Below the pieces are notes generated by a model. That model worked only from the letters and a program-made list of their open reading frames with translations, had not been told where the DNA came from and did no database searches. This document shows positions 1 through 12,720 of a stretch of DNA of 64,000 nucleotides, in pieces. Every line of letters begins with the position of its first letter. Within the stretch, counting starts at the first letter, position 1. The translations under genes were made by a program, and so were the position numbers. This stretch comes from Galeopsis tetrahit (lineage: Eukaryota; Streptophyta; Magnoliopsida; Lamiales; Lamiaceae), in contig OY776126.1 in assembly GCA_963675135.1 (NCBI GenBank), positions 25,423,195-25,487,194 on the forward strand, read 5' to 3'.

Positions 1-753
1 TGGCTTCTTTCTGAACTTCAAACAACTCTGAGAGTGTATTTTGCTTCGAATATCTCTTCACTTGAATATCGAATGTCAGTGTATCAGTAGTCTTCAATCG
101 TTGAATACCATGGGGTATTTATAAGCTTCCAACTTCAAGAACTTTCTGTTATGTAACCAACTTATCTTGAAAACTAACTCTTAACTTCTTCTTTTTATCC
201 ATTCACGCATTTCTTCAGTTAATTAGTTATTCCTTAACTAACTCTTTAATCTTTATCTTCACACGCGTTTTTGTAACTAACTTCTTTCTTCTTGTCTTGT
301 CTTGTTGTGCACCTGTCTTGTTTCCACTTGAGTTGTCTTGCGCAGGTCTTCTTCTATAGACTTTGATATAGAACTAATCTAGTCCTATCATCTAATCTAA
401 CAAGACTATTACATTATTTTAAGCTTTATAACATAGCTTAGTCACCTTAGAATCTATACAATGAATATAAACGAATACAAATGAAACATGAGCTTCTATA
501 CATCTCGAATAGCTCAGTATAAATCCTAATATATATACAAAGTACTTATAAATTGTACTTGTCTTTCAAACATTTATACTTATCTTTTGAACTTTACTTG
601 TCTTGTGAACTCTACTGATCTACTCAAGACGACTTACATAACTAGACTAGATCAGTCAACACTTAGAAAATATTCAAGTCTACTTTTTGGCTTATCAAAA
701 CTTATCTTATCTTTTCATCATTTAGGACTTGTCTTAGGATTCATATCCCAACA
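1..753 (-). repeat. 3' LTR of Sirevirus-like element (partial)
   Basis: Base 1 aligns with base 10075 and base 753 with base 10827, so the two segments have the same length. I count roughly twenty substitutions by eye, about 3 percent. The first 516 bp of this LTR are missing at the window edge. The inner edge ends in CCCAACA. Confidence 0.95.
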
Positions 754-768
754 ATTTCCCCATTTTTT
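754..768 (-). other. Polypurine tract
   Basis: On the minus strand the bases next to the 3' LTR read AAAAAATGGGGAAAT, a purine run in the position where plus-strand DNA synthesis is primed. Confidence 0.75.
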
Positions 769-941
769 ATGAAGCCAAAACTACTTGAATCTTTTCACAA
801 TAGTAGACTAGTTAAGTAGTTATCTTGTCTTAATCATCAAAACATGTTACCTTTTCATTCATTCAAAATAAGATCAGTAGATTACACTTACTTAAAAAAA
901 CAAAAATCATAAGTAAAGAACTAATCAGTAATGTTACCTCC

Positions 942-3439
942 TTAAGGATTTGGAACACAAATCTCAGCAATGTGATCTTCATTCTCGATCTTCTCCTTCT
1001 CTAGCAGTTCTTCCTCGAACTTCTTGATCTTTTTGAAGTCGATCCTTTTACCAGAACTGAGCATAGGAGTAGTCCATTTTGGAAAAATCGGAACAAGAAT
1101 GTTAAAATTCACAGCAGCAGCTATCCTCACACAGCATCTGATCTTGAACCTCCATGAACTTGTCAAAAATTGCATATAGTTCTTCATTGCTGTCTACATC
1201 ACCAAACTTCCTAATGATCCAGTGATCAAGTTCCCATATCATCTTGACCTTGAACCATGCATCTTGGTGTTCATTGTCAATAAAATTGTCAATGTAAGCA
1301 TCTTCAACTTGATCTGGATTTGCCTTTAACTTCTGCAATCTTCGAATATGCTTGCCAACTTTCTTCTTGCTAGCATAATGCGAATCATCAATCTTCTGCT
1401 TCTTCAGGATTGCAGTTTCATCTTCAGGTTCTTCTTCAATAATAAGCTTTCTCTTGACCTGTCTGGTCTGAACCTCAGGAGAAGCAACACCTTTGCCCTT
1501 CACCTGTCTCATCTGCTCTTCTTTCTTTGCTTGCTCTAGGTCAGCCTTCTTCACAAGCTTACCTCTCGTAGACCTTTTCAGCTCTTGCATAGCAGACGCA
1601 TCAGCCTTCACTTCTGGTTCAGCACTAGACTTTTCAAGACTTACTCCAACTCTACTTGCCTCTTCCCCATTTTTGGCTTCATCACTTGCCTTAAGAGTGA
1701 ATAGACTAGTAAAGCGAGTCATTTTTTCTTTCAAAGCTTCCTTCATTTCTTCTTTCAATCTGCCTCTGATGCGTCTTGTCAAGACGATCAACAGTAAATT
1801 TTAATTTCCTTGAACTTGAAATGAACTCATCCTTGAAATGAGTAGCAGTCTGTCTGAGCAACCTGTTCTGTTCAGTCAGCTCTGTAAGAACAGTTCGAGC
1901 ACGCACCAACTGATCTTGTGCTTCACGCCTTTGCTCATCCGCTATCTCAATCTTTACGCGGTAGAGACGTTCCATCTTGCTTGACTCTTCAACTAATGAT
2001 CTTGCAAAGCTAATAGAACGCTTCTCTGCATAATCAACTTGCCTTTTCAAGAAATCTTCAATCTGGGTATACATTTCTTGTCTGAAAGATGAGTCCATCT
2101 GGTTGACTTCACCAACAATCAACTCTCTCGAGCTATCTACAAGAGATTGATTCTGCTCTACGAGAACGTCTTTCAAATCAAATTTCAAGAACTCATCTAT
2201 TGAAGACTGAACAACATTTTTCAAGTCTGTCCTCAATCTGTCTAGGAATCCATCTGGAAATATATGAGTAGCATGAATAGCATCATCATCATCATCTTTA
2301 ACAATGATTTCATCTTCATCAAAGACAAAAGCTTCAACCATCATGTCTTCTTCTTCAGCAGATAAGACCAAGTTGTCTTTAGCTTCAACACTTCCAGCAA
2401 CATCTTCTAACAAATCAGTTTGAATTCCAACATCAATGGTTTCAGCAACCAACTCTTCTTCCAGTAAATTAGTTTGAACTCCAACTTCAAACTTGTCTTG
2501 AGAAGACAAAACATCATCCGAGATACTTAGCATCCTTTTCACCAAAGTTGTTAAGGCATGTGCTGGGAGAAGTTCTGAGTGGTCTTTGACTCCACTGTTC
2601 TCTTGTTGCTCCATCTCCCAGTCCTTAAAGTTAGAAATGCCTCCCATTCCACTAATTACTTCGAACAAGTCTTCTGTTGGGGCCTTCTTTAATGCAACCC
2701 ATGTGCATATTCTCAAGAGTTTCTCAAATTGTTCAGAAGACGAGTCAATCTCGACTGTTGGGAGCATCTTTCTCAGATTGTTAGACACTTTCGCACGAAT
2801 CCTTTTCTCTCTTAAACACACCGGATAATATACCAAGGATTCGAATATATGTACGGGAGGGGTCTGAGCAAGTGGGGTCCTTGTCTCAGTTGTTGCAGTG
2901 GCAACTAGAGGGGTTCCCGAACTAGATGGGTTGGGGGGTTCAACATATTCTGTTGAGGTTGAGGGAATTTGGATGGTGGTTTCTGGGGGCTTTGATGTAG
3001 CTAGGTTTGGTTCGACAACTGTAGGAGTATCAGTTGTATCGAATATGGTAGTGTCTTGGGTAATGTTGGCTCTCAGTGGTTGCACTGCCAACACAAATGA
3101 GGTTTTGGGTACAGGTTTGGCACGAGATCGGAGTGATCTTGCCTTGGTTTTGACGGGTGGAGAGAGAGGAATTGACAGAGTACGAGAAGAAGTACCAACC
3201 TTATCAGCAGTCGACTTGTCTGGTGAGGGACTCGACTCGACTCTCACCAGTCGATAGACTTGAAGCTTTTCCTCTTCTTTCTGAGTCTCCTTGTCTGATT
3301 GAGTTTCCTCTGAATCATCAGCAGCTTCAAACATAGCCTCTTCTGGCACATACTGAACTAGTCTTCCACTAGTTCCAGCCTCAGCCACATCTTCAGAATC
3401 TTCATCCTCATCCTCATCCTCATCGGGTTGTTTGGTCAT
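942..3439 (-). pseudogene. Additional 3' ORF of the Sirevirus-like element (env-like position), frameshifted
   Basis: The main ORF (3439 down to 1706, 577 aa) starts MTKQPDEDEDEDEDSED, so it is acidic at the N-terminus. A Pro/Ser/Thr-rich stretch follows, then a predicted coiled coil near its end (residues about 470-560, heptad-like LVRARTVLTELTEQNRLLRQ). Coding continues in a second frame (1791-1102, lysine-rich, 229 aa) and a third (1187-942, FKKIKKFEEELLEKEKIE). I infer one original protein of about 800 residues broken by two frameshifts. I see no signal peptide or membrane segment, so the env-like label describes position only. It lies directly between pol and the 3' LTR. I do not recognise a characterised domain. 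Confidence 0.6.
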
Positions 3440-3555
3440 CTTATCTAACCTTGTTTACCTGTCTTGTTAACGAGTAGACGAGTGCTCTGCTTTTTGTGGT
3501 AACTTGTCTGTTTCTCCTTTCTTCTTAGGGATGTACCTGTCTGGTTAGTACACAA

Positions 3556-6500
3556 CTACATACTAGTAGGGTCTAGATCAATTAGTCCTAGACTGATGCA
3601 TAATTCACGAAATCGAGCCTCAGGTAATGGTTTTGTGAAAATATCAGCTCTGTGAAAATCAGTGTTAATCTTTTCCATGCGAATATCCTTCTTTTCTACA
3701 TGATCACGTATGAAATGATGTTTCACATCAACATGCTTACAACGTGTGTGCAAAACAGGATTTTGTGTAATGGCAATAGCACTGTTACTGTCACAGAAAA
3801 TAGGAACATTTGATTCACAGATATTATAATCTCTAAGTTGTTGAATAAGCCACAATAATTGACTACAACAACTACCAGCAGCCATGTACTCGGCTTCAGT
3901 AGTAGTGGTAGCAACACTTGTCTGCTTTTTCGAAAACCATGAAATGAGTTTTGTGCCTAAGAATTGACAGGAACCAGATGTAGATTTCCTATCTATTCTA
4001 CAACCACCAAAATCAGAATCAGAGTAGCCACTTAGGGATAAGTCATCATTTGAAGGATACCATATACCACGATTGATGGTTCCTTTCAAATATTTCAGAA
4101 TCCGTTTAGTGGTTTCCATATGACTCTCTTTTGGATTAACTTGAAATCGAGCACATACGCCAACAGAAAATGCAATGTCAGGTCTACTAGCAGTCAAGTA
4201 TAGTAATGAACCAATAAGACCATGGTAATGAGTTTGATCAGCACACTTACCATTCTCGTCTAGATCCATCCTGTAGGTAGGTAGCATAGGTACTCCAGAA
4301 GATTTACAAGTCTTAATACCATACTTGTCTAGTAGATTACGAGTATACTTTACTGGATTTATGAAAATCCCATCGGGAGTTTGTTTTACTTGAAGTCCAA
4401 GAAAATAAGTCATTTCTCCCATCATTGACATTTCAAACTTACTTTGCATGAGTGCTGAAAAACTTTCACTCAGCTTTTTGTTGGGTGATCCAAAAATGAT
4501 ATCATCCACGTAAATTTGAACAAGTAGGATGTCCTTACCTTCTTGTATTCTGAACAAGGTTCTATCAACCTTGCCCTTAGTAAAACCATTCTCTAATAGA
4601 AATTGAGAAAGAGTATCGTACCATGCTCTGGGAGCTTGTTTTAATCCGTATAAGGCTTTCTTCAATTTGTACACTTGGTTGCCTTTCACTTCGAAACCTG
4701 GAGGTTGTTCAACATACACTTCTTCCACAAGAATACCGTTAAGAAATGCACTTTTAACTTCCATTTGATATACAGTAAACTTCATATAAGCAGCATATGC
4801 AAGAAACAATCTGATGGCTTCTAGTCTAGCAACAGGTGCATAAGTTTCATCATAATCTATGCCTTCAGCTTGAGAATAGCCTTGGGCAACTAGTCTAGCC
4901 TTATTTCTAACGACTACATCATTCTCATCTTTCTTATTCTTGAAAATCCATCGTGTGCCAACTACATTATGATGTGTAGGTCTATCGACAAGTTCCCAGA
5001 CGTCGTTTTGAACAAACTGGTTCAACTCGTCTTGCATAGCGATGATCCAATTACTATCAGTCAATGCCTTATTAACGGTCTTAGGCTCGATAGATGAAAG
5101 GAAACAACACCAGCAAAACAAAGATGGACTAGGCTGTTATTGCGACTCAAAGAGTTGTCGTCTAGTTTTTACACTAACAGTAGAGTCACCAATGATATTT
5201 TCAGTATCATGAGCAGATTTCCATGTTTTTCTAGTCTTAGCATGCATACTATCATTATCTAAATCAACTATAGCATCATGCATTTCAACATCATTTGCAT
5301 CAGAAGATTTAATAGGAGTAGACGAGTCGACTAGCTCAGGCATGTCAACTGGTCTAGTAGGTTTACCTTGAGCACTTAACTTCTCCTTGTCATCAGACTC
5401 GAGAGCTTTCATGAACGGGTTATAGGCTTGAACAGATTCATAAACTTCTGATTCTTGGTCAGTTTGGATCGATAGATCAGTTACTTTCTTACTGATCTGG
5501 TCGGCAGACGAGTCCTGTAGAGATTTATCAAAAACTACATGTGGTGTTTCTTCCACACATAGGGTAGAGTAGTTGAATACTCTAAATGCTTTGCTAGTCG
5601 AGGAGTATCCTAAGAATATCCCTTCGTCTGCTTTAGCATCGAATGCATTCAACTTGCTTTTCCCATTATTATGGATAAAACACTTACAACCACATATATG
5701 AAAATATGAAACTCTGGGTTTTCGACCTTTCCATACCTCATAGGGTGTCTTACCTAGTGCCTTATTGATAGAACTTCTGTTTTGGGAGTGGCATGCAGTA
5801 TTGATTGCTTCTGCCCAAAACTTCTGAGGAGTGTTATACTCTGTCAGCATGGTTCTGCAGGCCTCCTTAAGGGTTATGTTCCTTCGTTCTGCTACTCCAT
5901 TTTGTTGCGGTGTCCTTGCTGCACTAGTAAGGTGCTGGATGCCACTCTTAGAACAAAATTCTTTAATATAGCAGTTAATCAATTCAGTACCCTTGTCACT
6001 ACGGATCTTGACAATGGACTGATTCTTCTCAACTTGAATCTTCTTCAACAGATCAGGTAGGAGTGTTTGTGTATCACTCTTCTTGTGTAAGAAGACTACT
6101 CAAGTGAACTTAGAATAGTCGTCTACCACAACAAGTGTGTACCTTCTACTGTTCAATGTTGGAGGAGTAATTGGGCCATGTAAGTCCATATGTAGAAGTT
6201 CAAGAACTCTACTTGTTGAGAGTGTTGGAATAGATTTAAAGGAACCCTTTACATGTTTACCTTTCTGACAGGCATCGCATACATGTGACTTGAAATAGAT
6301 TTCGTTGGGTATACCTTCAACAAGGTAATCTCTTGCAATCTTATTAATCACCTTAAAGTTCATGTGGCAAAGTCGTCTATGCCAAAGTCAACTGATCTCT
6401 TTGGGTGTTTTAGTAAGAAAACAAGTGTCCCGCGGACAACTATTCCAATTCACTATATATACACTGCCTTGTCTTATGCCGACGAGCAGTACGGTATGAG

Positions 6501-6825
6501 TCCTCTTGTCTATGATTTCGCACTTTTGGCTTTTGAACTGCACTTTGTAACCTCGATCACAGAATTGTGAAACAGATAATAGATTATATTTCAAACCTTC
6601 TACGTAAGATACGTCTTGTATCTTTACGTCTCCATTTCGGATATAACCAAAGCCTTTTGTGATGGCTGTAGAGCTATCACTGAATATAACCCTTGGTCCT
6701 TCTTGCTCATCGTAGCTTGATAGAAGTGCCTTAGTAACAGTCATGTGGTGCGAACAACCACTGTCTATGTACCAAGTTTCTCCTACTGAGACACCCTTCT
6801 TGTATAGATCGAGTCGACCCTGCAT
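3556..6825 (-). pseudogene. Copia pol polyprotein (protease, integrase, RT, RNase H), disrupted
   Basis: All blocks lie in one frame, interrupted by three in-frame stops near 6364-6388, 6049-6099 and 5122-5136. In order: aspartic protease with WYIDSGCSHHMT (about 6770); GAG-pre-integrase and integrase with VCDACQKGKH and the core piece SDKGTE...TPQQNGVAER (6363-5137); RT with KARLVAQGYSQ and YVDDIIFGS; RNase H with DRKSTSG and TEAEYMA, ending ADIFTKPLP (5121-3556). The protein would cut the polyprotein, copy the RNA and integrate the cDNA. The frame differs from gag by one base. The stops make it inactive unless suppressed. The RT/RNase H ORF of 521 aa is the longest intact block. Confidence 0.92.
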
Positions 6826-7300
6826 TAGATGATATTACATAATTTAGGTACCCTCCTTGTCTATTGGGGTCCTGGGGGTTAGTCGAGTTCAATGGAATCC
6901 AAATATACATTGGAGTCTTGAAGAAGTTTGATCTTTTAAGCTTTCTACCATATTTGTTGCAAAATAAGACCCTATTGTCCTTGTCTGGCCTATCATCAGT
7001 CCTTGGGTCTACTCGTCTGAGGTAGCCTTTCGACTTGACCTCTACTTGAGTAGGCATGGGCCTTTGATTGTTAGAGTAGGGCTTGTATGCATTGGGGCCA
7101 TACGGTTTATAGACATGTTTAGGTCTTTCCTCTCCTTCGATATCATAGGATTCAGGCGGGGGATATAAGACGTGTTGAATACGATATTTGGGAGCCACAT
7201 TCCTAGGCCTAGACGAGTAGAGCTGAGACTGCCTTATGAAAGGAGGTCTATGCTCTTTCCATCTAGTTTGTACTTGTCTAGTACTCGTCTCCTCAGGATA

Positions 7301-9397
7301 TCAATCCTCGTATCTGACCTGGTTTGGTCGTCCACAATTAGAGGTCCTCTTTCGACTTGTCTTGGACTGAACAGGTCTGTTGTTAACATTCTTTTTACCA
7401 CCTTTGATAATTGGAGTGTTAGCACCAGTCTGCTTGTGTACAGTGCCTTGGTATGTTGTTCTAGTATCATATTCCATTGGTCTTTTGCCTTTATCATGTG
7501 TCAAAGAGCTTGAACCAACATCAGTAGGGTTCTTAATGACTTGAGTAGGCGAGTTAGGTGTTTCTGCACCCAACCCTGTCTTGTCATTTGGAGCCCTATA
7601 CCTATCTGACAATTTTTTATTAGTCATTGAAGATTTAATCAAGTCAGTAAGTTTATGGTCTAAATTTACGACCTCAGTCTCTAAGAACTTATTTCGTTCT
7701 TCAAGCTTTTTGCACTTGCTCTTTAAAACATTGAATTCATTTGTCTCAGTAGCATGTGTCTTAAGTAGGTCTTCATACAACTTGTCTGTCAATGCACACT
7801 TGTCTTTGAGTTGTCTCAACTCTTCTTGCAAGCGTTCATTTAGGACTGTTACATTAGGATCTACTTTAGACTGAGCTTCCTTAAGATCAATGATTTCTTA
7901 TTTTAAGGTGATGTTTTCGTCGCAGACTTCCATGAATGCCTTATTACCGAGTAGGAGGTCTTCTTCAGTCACACCAGTAGAGTGATGAAGACTACTCCCG
8001 ACACCACTATCAGCTGTATCACTTTCATCAGAATCCGATTCATCACATGATTGAAATGAAGTTGCAGATGATACCTCTTGCTTAATTTTAGCCATGCAGC
8101 AGAGTCCATCATCAGCTATGAATGCTTCATCATGATCAGACGGGTAGCTAGATGAAGACGATAGTAACTCGTCTGAATCCGTTTCAGAGTCATTATTAGC
8201 CATCATTGCCTTCTTACCCCTGTTGTATCTTCGTTCCCTTCTTGCCTTGCGTTCTTCACGATCATCAGTGCTCAGGTCCGGACATTCATAAATGTAATGA
8301 CCTGGTTTCTCACAGTTATAGCATAAAGGGTCATTAGTAGACTTTTTATCAAGAGACTTATCCCTTCTCTTATCTCGTCTATCAGAACGCTTAATCTTCC
8401 TATCGTCAGACTCTCTATCTCGTCTGTTACTTTTCGAGACTTCGTCTCTCCTTTCGGATGAGTTTCGGTCTCGTCTGGTCTCAGACGAGTTCTTAGAAGT
8501 AGAACCTCTATAGTCTTTATAGAACTTCTTATATCTACCATAGCGCTTGTTTAGTCTGTCAAACTTCCTAACCATAAGGTTCATCTGATCTTTCAGACTC
8601 AGATCAGACTTATCTAACTCGTCTTTTATGCTAGCAGACTTAGACCTGTCTACTCTAGAGCTCTTAGACGTAGTAGACTTAAAAGCAACATTCTTCGACA
8701 CAGCCTTCTCCCTATCACTACTGGCAATGGGATCTTCCTCATCTAGTTCGAAATCATGCGCCTTAAGGGTCTGGAACATAGTTTCTGAAGGCCACGAATC
8801 AATGTCTGGTGTGGTTATAATGATCATCTTGACCATTTTCCACCTTTCATCCAAAGCCTTCAAGATTCTCAAGTTAATCTCTCTCTCAGTATAAGTCATT
8901 CCTAGCACTTCAAGATCATTCATGATTCTAGTAAATCGAGTATCCAATTCATCAATTGATTCACCTGACTTCATTTTAAATGTTTCAAACCTTTGGACAG
9001 TTGTGGACAGTTTGCTTTCTTTGATTAACGTAATGCCTTCACAAAGAACAGCTAATTTGTCCCACATTTGCTTGGCAGTCTTACATTTTAACACTTTGCC
9101 AAGATACTCGTTTGGCAAGGTGTGTAAAATATAATTCTTAGCAAGACTATCCAAATTGTTTTGACGCATTTCTTGAGAAGTCAATTCTGACCTTGGTTTA
9201 GGAACTAGCTCGCCAACGGCCTTAGTCGGGTCCAGTGAAGCAGTGTTTTTAACCATTGTGACGACTGGTCCTTCTTTAATCACGGAAACCATCAGATCAT
9301 GAGTTGAACTGAAGATCGCTTCCATTCTCAACTTCCAGTAGTCATAGTCCTGAACAGAGAACTTGGGAAGTTTGTTAGCACTGATCTCTATAGACAT
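7301..9397 (-). pseudogene. Copia Gag with CCHC zinc knuckle and C-terminal coiled coil
   Basis: The ORF starts MSIEISANKLPKFSVQDYDYW at 9397, 162 bases inside the 5' LTR. Residues 1-230 form the usual gag block (KCKTAKQMWDKL, ESIDELDTRFTRI). A Ser/Arg/Asp-rich basic stretch follows, then the zinc knuckle CYNCEKPGHYIYEC (8325-8284 region) for RNA binding. After an in-frame TAA at 7895-7897 the same frame stays open to 7301 with a coiled coil (LKDKCALTDKLYEDLL, KCKKLEERNKFLETEV). Long coiled-coil Gag tails are known from Sireviruses. The TAA looks like a mutation inside one Gag. Confidence 0.85.
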
Positions 9398-9544
9398 GGT
9401 TTAGCAGTTTATCAAATAGGATAGTAGCAAGAAAATCAAGATACAGATATATCAAGAAATGTGATATGAATCAGAACAAAAACGAACCAAGACTTCACCC
9501 AAAGTCTATAAATGTTATCAAGAAACAGCAGTTCGAAAACTACT

Positions 9545-9556
9545 GCTCTGATACCA
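9545..9556 (-). other. Primer-binding site for initiator Met tRNA
   Basis: The minus-strand sequence TGGTATCAGAGC lies two bases inside the 5' LTR edge. It is the standard complement of the 3' end of plant initiator methionine tRNA. Confidence 0.93.
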
Positions 9557-9558
9557 CT

Positions 9559-10827
9559 TGTTGGTCCCAAGTTGAGTTAATAATATTGAGTAAGCTAGTA
9601 AAAGTCTAGAGGGGAGGGCTGAATAGACTTTTAAAAATCTTTCAATATATCAGAATACGTAATGCGGAATTAATCAAAGTAACAATGAGCCCAATCAAAT
9701 TTATACTCAACTTATATTCGAAATTCGAACTTCTGTATGAACACTCTACTTGTCTTGTTCAGATATGCAATTCAATCAATTAAGCAATTAAATAAACAGT
9801 AAAATAAATCAAACACGAGATTTATAGTGGTTCGACAACTTGTCTACATCCACTCTCACAACTCCAGTCGTGAAATTCTTATTACTCTTCCAATCGAGTA
9901 GTGTGTTCTTGTGGCTTTAAGTCCCAAGAAATAAGACTGTGATCTTCTCGATTATATCACCAGATATATCTTCGATCCAACTAGCTAAATACAAGTAACT
10001 AGCGACTTGAAACAAAAACGTAAAAGTAAACTTCTCTATTCAGTAGTAGCCTTCTTGAATCTTCATTTGTCTTCTGGCTTCTTTCTGAACTTCAAACAAC
10101 TCTGAGAGTGTATTTTGCTTCGAATATCTCTTCACTTGAATATCGAATGTCAGTGTATCAGTAGTCTTCAATCGTTGAATACCATGTGGTATTTATAAGC
10201 TTCCAACTTCAAGAACTTTCTGTTATGTAACCAACTTATCTTGAAAACTAACTCTTAACTTCTTCTTTTTATCCATCCACGCGTTTCTTTAGTTAATTAG
10301 TTATTCATTAACTAACTCTTTAATCTTTATCTTCACACGCGTTTTTGTAACTAACTTCTTTCTTCTTGTCTTGTCTTGTTGTGCACCTGTCTTGTTTCCA
10401 CTTGACTTGTCTTGCGCGGGTCTTCTTCTGTAGACTTTGATATAGAACTAATCTAGTTTTATCCTCTAATATAACAAGACTATTACATTACTTTAAGCTT
10501 TATAACATAGCTTAGTCACCTTAGAATCTATACAATGAATATAAACGAATACAAACGAAACATGAGCTTCTATACATCTCGAATAGCTCAGTATAAATCC
10601 TAATATATATACAAAGTACTTATAAACTGTACTTGTCTTTCAAACATTTATACTCATATTTTGAACTTTACTTGTCTTTTGAACTCTACTGATCTACTCA
10701 AGACGACTTACATAACTAGACTAGATCAGTCAACACTTAGAAAATATTCAAGTCTACTTTTTGGCTTATCAAAACTTATCTTTTCTTTCCATCATTTAGG
10801 ACTTGTCTTAGGATTCATATCCTAACA
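9559..10827 (-). repeat. 5' LTR of Sirevirus-like element (complete, 1269 bp)
   Basis: On the plus strand it begins TGTTGGTCCC and ends ATCCTAACA, so both ends carry the TG...CA termini. The last 753 bp are duplicated at 1-753. The promoter of the element should lie here, firing leftwards. Confidence 0.95.
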
Positions 10828-12046
10828 AGAAGTTATTGATAAGTTTTGGAGAAAGCTTGACATGGAGCCAAATTTGAGAAATGAGGAAGATGTGAAAGAA
10901 GTGAAAGAGGATGTGGCTGAAGATCTTGACACCCCATATGAGGATGTTATTAAAGGTTTGATGATTGCCTACAAGGAGCAGGAGGAGCCGACGCAGAAGA
11001 GGGTTATGTTGAGGCAAGCCATATAACTTCAGAATCCAAAGACCACTTCTCTTATTGAACCGAAGCCGAAAGTCAAGACTCGTGGTCGACCCAAAACAAA
11101 TAAGAAAAAACCTAAAGCTTCTTCGATAAAACGGGATCCTAGCCTCTTTGAGTACATAGAATCAATGCCTTTCCCAACCCCGGTTATTGATGTGGCGGAG
11201 CCTTCAAAGACTTCGAATACAAAAAAATAAGAGGCGAAGGTGTCTGCTTCGAATAAAAAGAAACATGATGCGAAGGTATTTGTCTTTTCTATATGTTTTG
11301 TGGCTCAATGATTATTAATATGTTGCTTATTTTGAAAATAATTTTGGTGCATAAGTGGTTCCTCGTAAGCGTACGCGCTCATCTACCTCACAAGAAGGAC
11401 TTATAGCACTATTGCCCGTTGGTTTTCAACCGTTCGTGATGGAATGTGTTAATGTTGTATCAGACGACCATTGTGGTTTTTGAGCGGTAGCTGAGGCAAT
11501 GGGGTTTGGGGAGGACAACTGGGCAAAAGTTCGACAAGACATGATGACGGATTTGAGTCACCATGTCCACTTATACACGGGTGTCTTTAGAGAGGATAAG
11601 ATGTTCAGCGAGGCATTGACTGCCCTAAACTGTTTTGCTGATTTTGCACGGTCAAAGTTTTGGTTTCATCTACCCTATATGGGGTACTTGGTGGCATAGG
11701 CCTACAATGTGGCCTTGATAACTTTGGGTATTAAGATATCGTTGACATTTCTTCCTCTACGAACTTCGCCACCTGAAAACCCCCAAAAGAATTTTTGTGG
11801 GTCACGTCAATGATAATCACTTTGTGAAGGTATTGTATAAACTTTTTAATATTTACGAAAAATATATAGATGTTCAATTAATGTCATTATTGGTTGCTAC
11901 AAGTAGTGTTGTCTGACAATGTCCCTTTCCCTCCTGTTGCAAGTTCGTGGAATCTATACAAAAAATCAACTACAAGTGGGTGGATGGACGCGTATATGGA
12001 AAATCGTATTAGATGGGTTGATTGTCATTCTTTTTGGTAAATGACT
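10828..12046 (+). pseudogene. OTU-type cysteine protease gene fragment, probably Mutator-transposon derived
   Basis: Translation in pieces gives a basic linker (KVKTRGRPKTNKKKPKA, about 11070-11120). An intron-like gap follows, then an OTU-like block: VVSDDHCGF with the catalytic-type Asp-x-x-Cys, FGEDNWAKVRQDMM, a block ending LPYMGYLVA and, after a stop, LTFLPLRTSPP. Next come VGHVNDNHFVKV with the catalytic-type His and SSWNLYKKSTTSGWMDAY. In-frame stops sit directly after CGF (about 11480) and after YLVA (about 11697). OTU domains of this kind occur in plant genes linked to MULE transposases. The 5' part was cut off by the copia insertion and lies beyond position 1. Ubiquitin protease activity is a family inference; this copy is broken. 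Confidence 0.6.
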
Positions 12047-12165
12047 TGAAATAGTCATTCTTCTTTTGTCAAACTTTTGTAAATGACTTGGAATAGTCAT
12101 TCTTTTTGTCAAACTTTGGTAAATGACTTGGAATAGTCATTCTTTTTTGTCAAACTTTTACTGGC
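12036..12165 (+). repeat. Tandem repeat, three units of about 41 bp
   Basis: The unit TAAATGACTTGGAATAGTCA followed by TTCTTTTTGTCAAACTTT occurs three times with small length changes, directly after the OTU stop codon. Confidence 0.85.
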
Positions 12166-12296
12166 CAGAAATACTCATATATTTTGTAACTTGGCCATAA
12201 ATTTTGTACATTTGAACTAATTTTGTTTTGAATAGAATGGTTTGTGATCCTTTAGTTACAAATTTGTCCATTACTTAGTTACAGATTTGGTCATTA

Positions 12297-12720
12297 CTTA
12301 GTTACAGCGTATGGTCGACCAAACTACTCTACGTCGATAGCGTATGGTCGACCAAATCACGTTACGTCGACAGCGTTTGGTTGTCCAAATCACGTTACGT
12401 CGATAACTTAATTATGAACAGAGGCAATTTGGTCGATAACATCATGTCGACCGACTATTAATCATCGACTAACTCTATTCTGGTCGACCATCGAGTGTCG
12501 ATCGACATTACGATGTCGAATATATTTCTAGATGCACCCCCAGCTTCATCGACAACTTGTAGTCGACCGAACACATTGTTGTCGACTACTTAATTATGAA
12601 CAGAGGCAATTTGGTCGACATGAAGTAGTTGACCGGCATATGTTTGTCGAAATTAGCATGTTGAGGTCGACTACGGGTAGTCGACCAAACGCATATTTTT
12701 CGATAACCAAATACTGAAGC
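12297..12720. repeat. GTCGAC-rich repeat block, left of the plant-mobile-domain gene
   Basis: About twenty GTCGA or TCGAC cores occur in 420 bp, often as TATGGTCGACCAAA or ACGTCGATAGCG. A longer unit, ACTTAATTATGAACAGAGGC plus AATTTGGTCGA, occurs at about 12404 and 12588. The block overwrites the expected C-terminal part of the neighbouring minus-strand gene. Confidence 0.8.

Larger units (their letters stand above)
1..10827 (-). mobile_element. Sirevirus-like Ty1/copia LTR retrotransposon (left end beyond window)
   Basis: The element reads on the minus strand: 5' LTR at 9559-10827, primer-binding site, gag, pol in the copia order protease-integrase-RT-RNase H, a long extra ORF, polypurine tract, and 3' LTR at 1-753. 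The RT block has QIYVDDIIFGS and the RNase H block ends in ADIFTKPLP, wording I associate with the SIRE/Sirevirus lineage. The extra ORF after pol also fits that lineage. Gag is separated from pol by a frame change and both carry in-frame stops, so this copy is not coding-competent. It interrupts an OTU-type gene whose remainder starts at 10828. The TSD cannot be checked because the far LTR end is outside the window. Confidence 0.93.

Noticed and set aside
10828..10832. AGAAG as the TSD of the Sirevirus-like element
   Set aside because: The partner flank is outside the window, so it cannot be confirmed.
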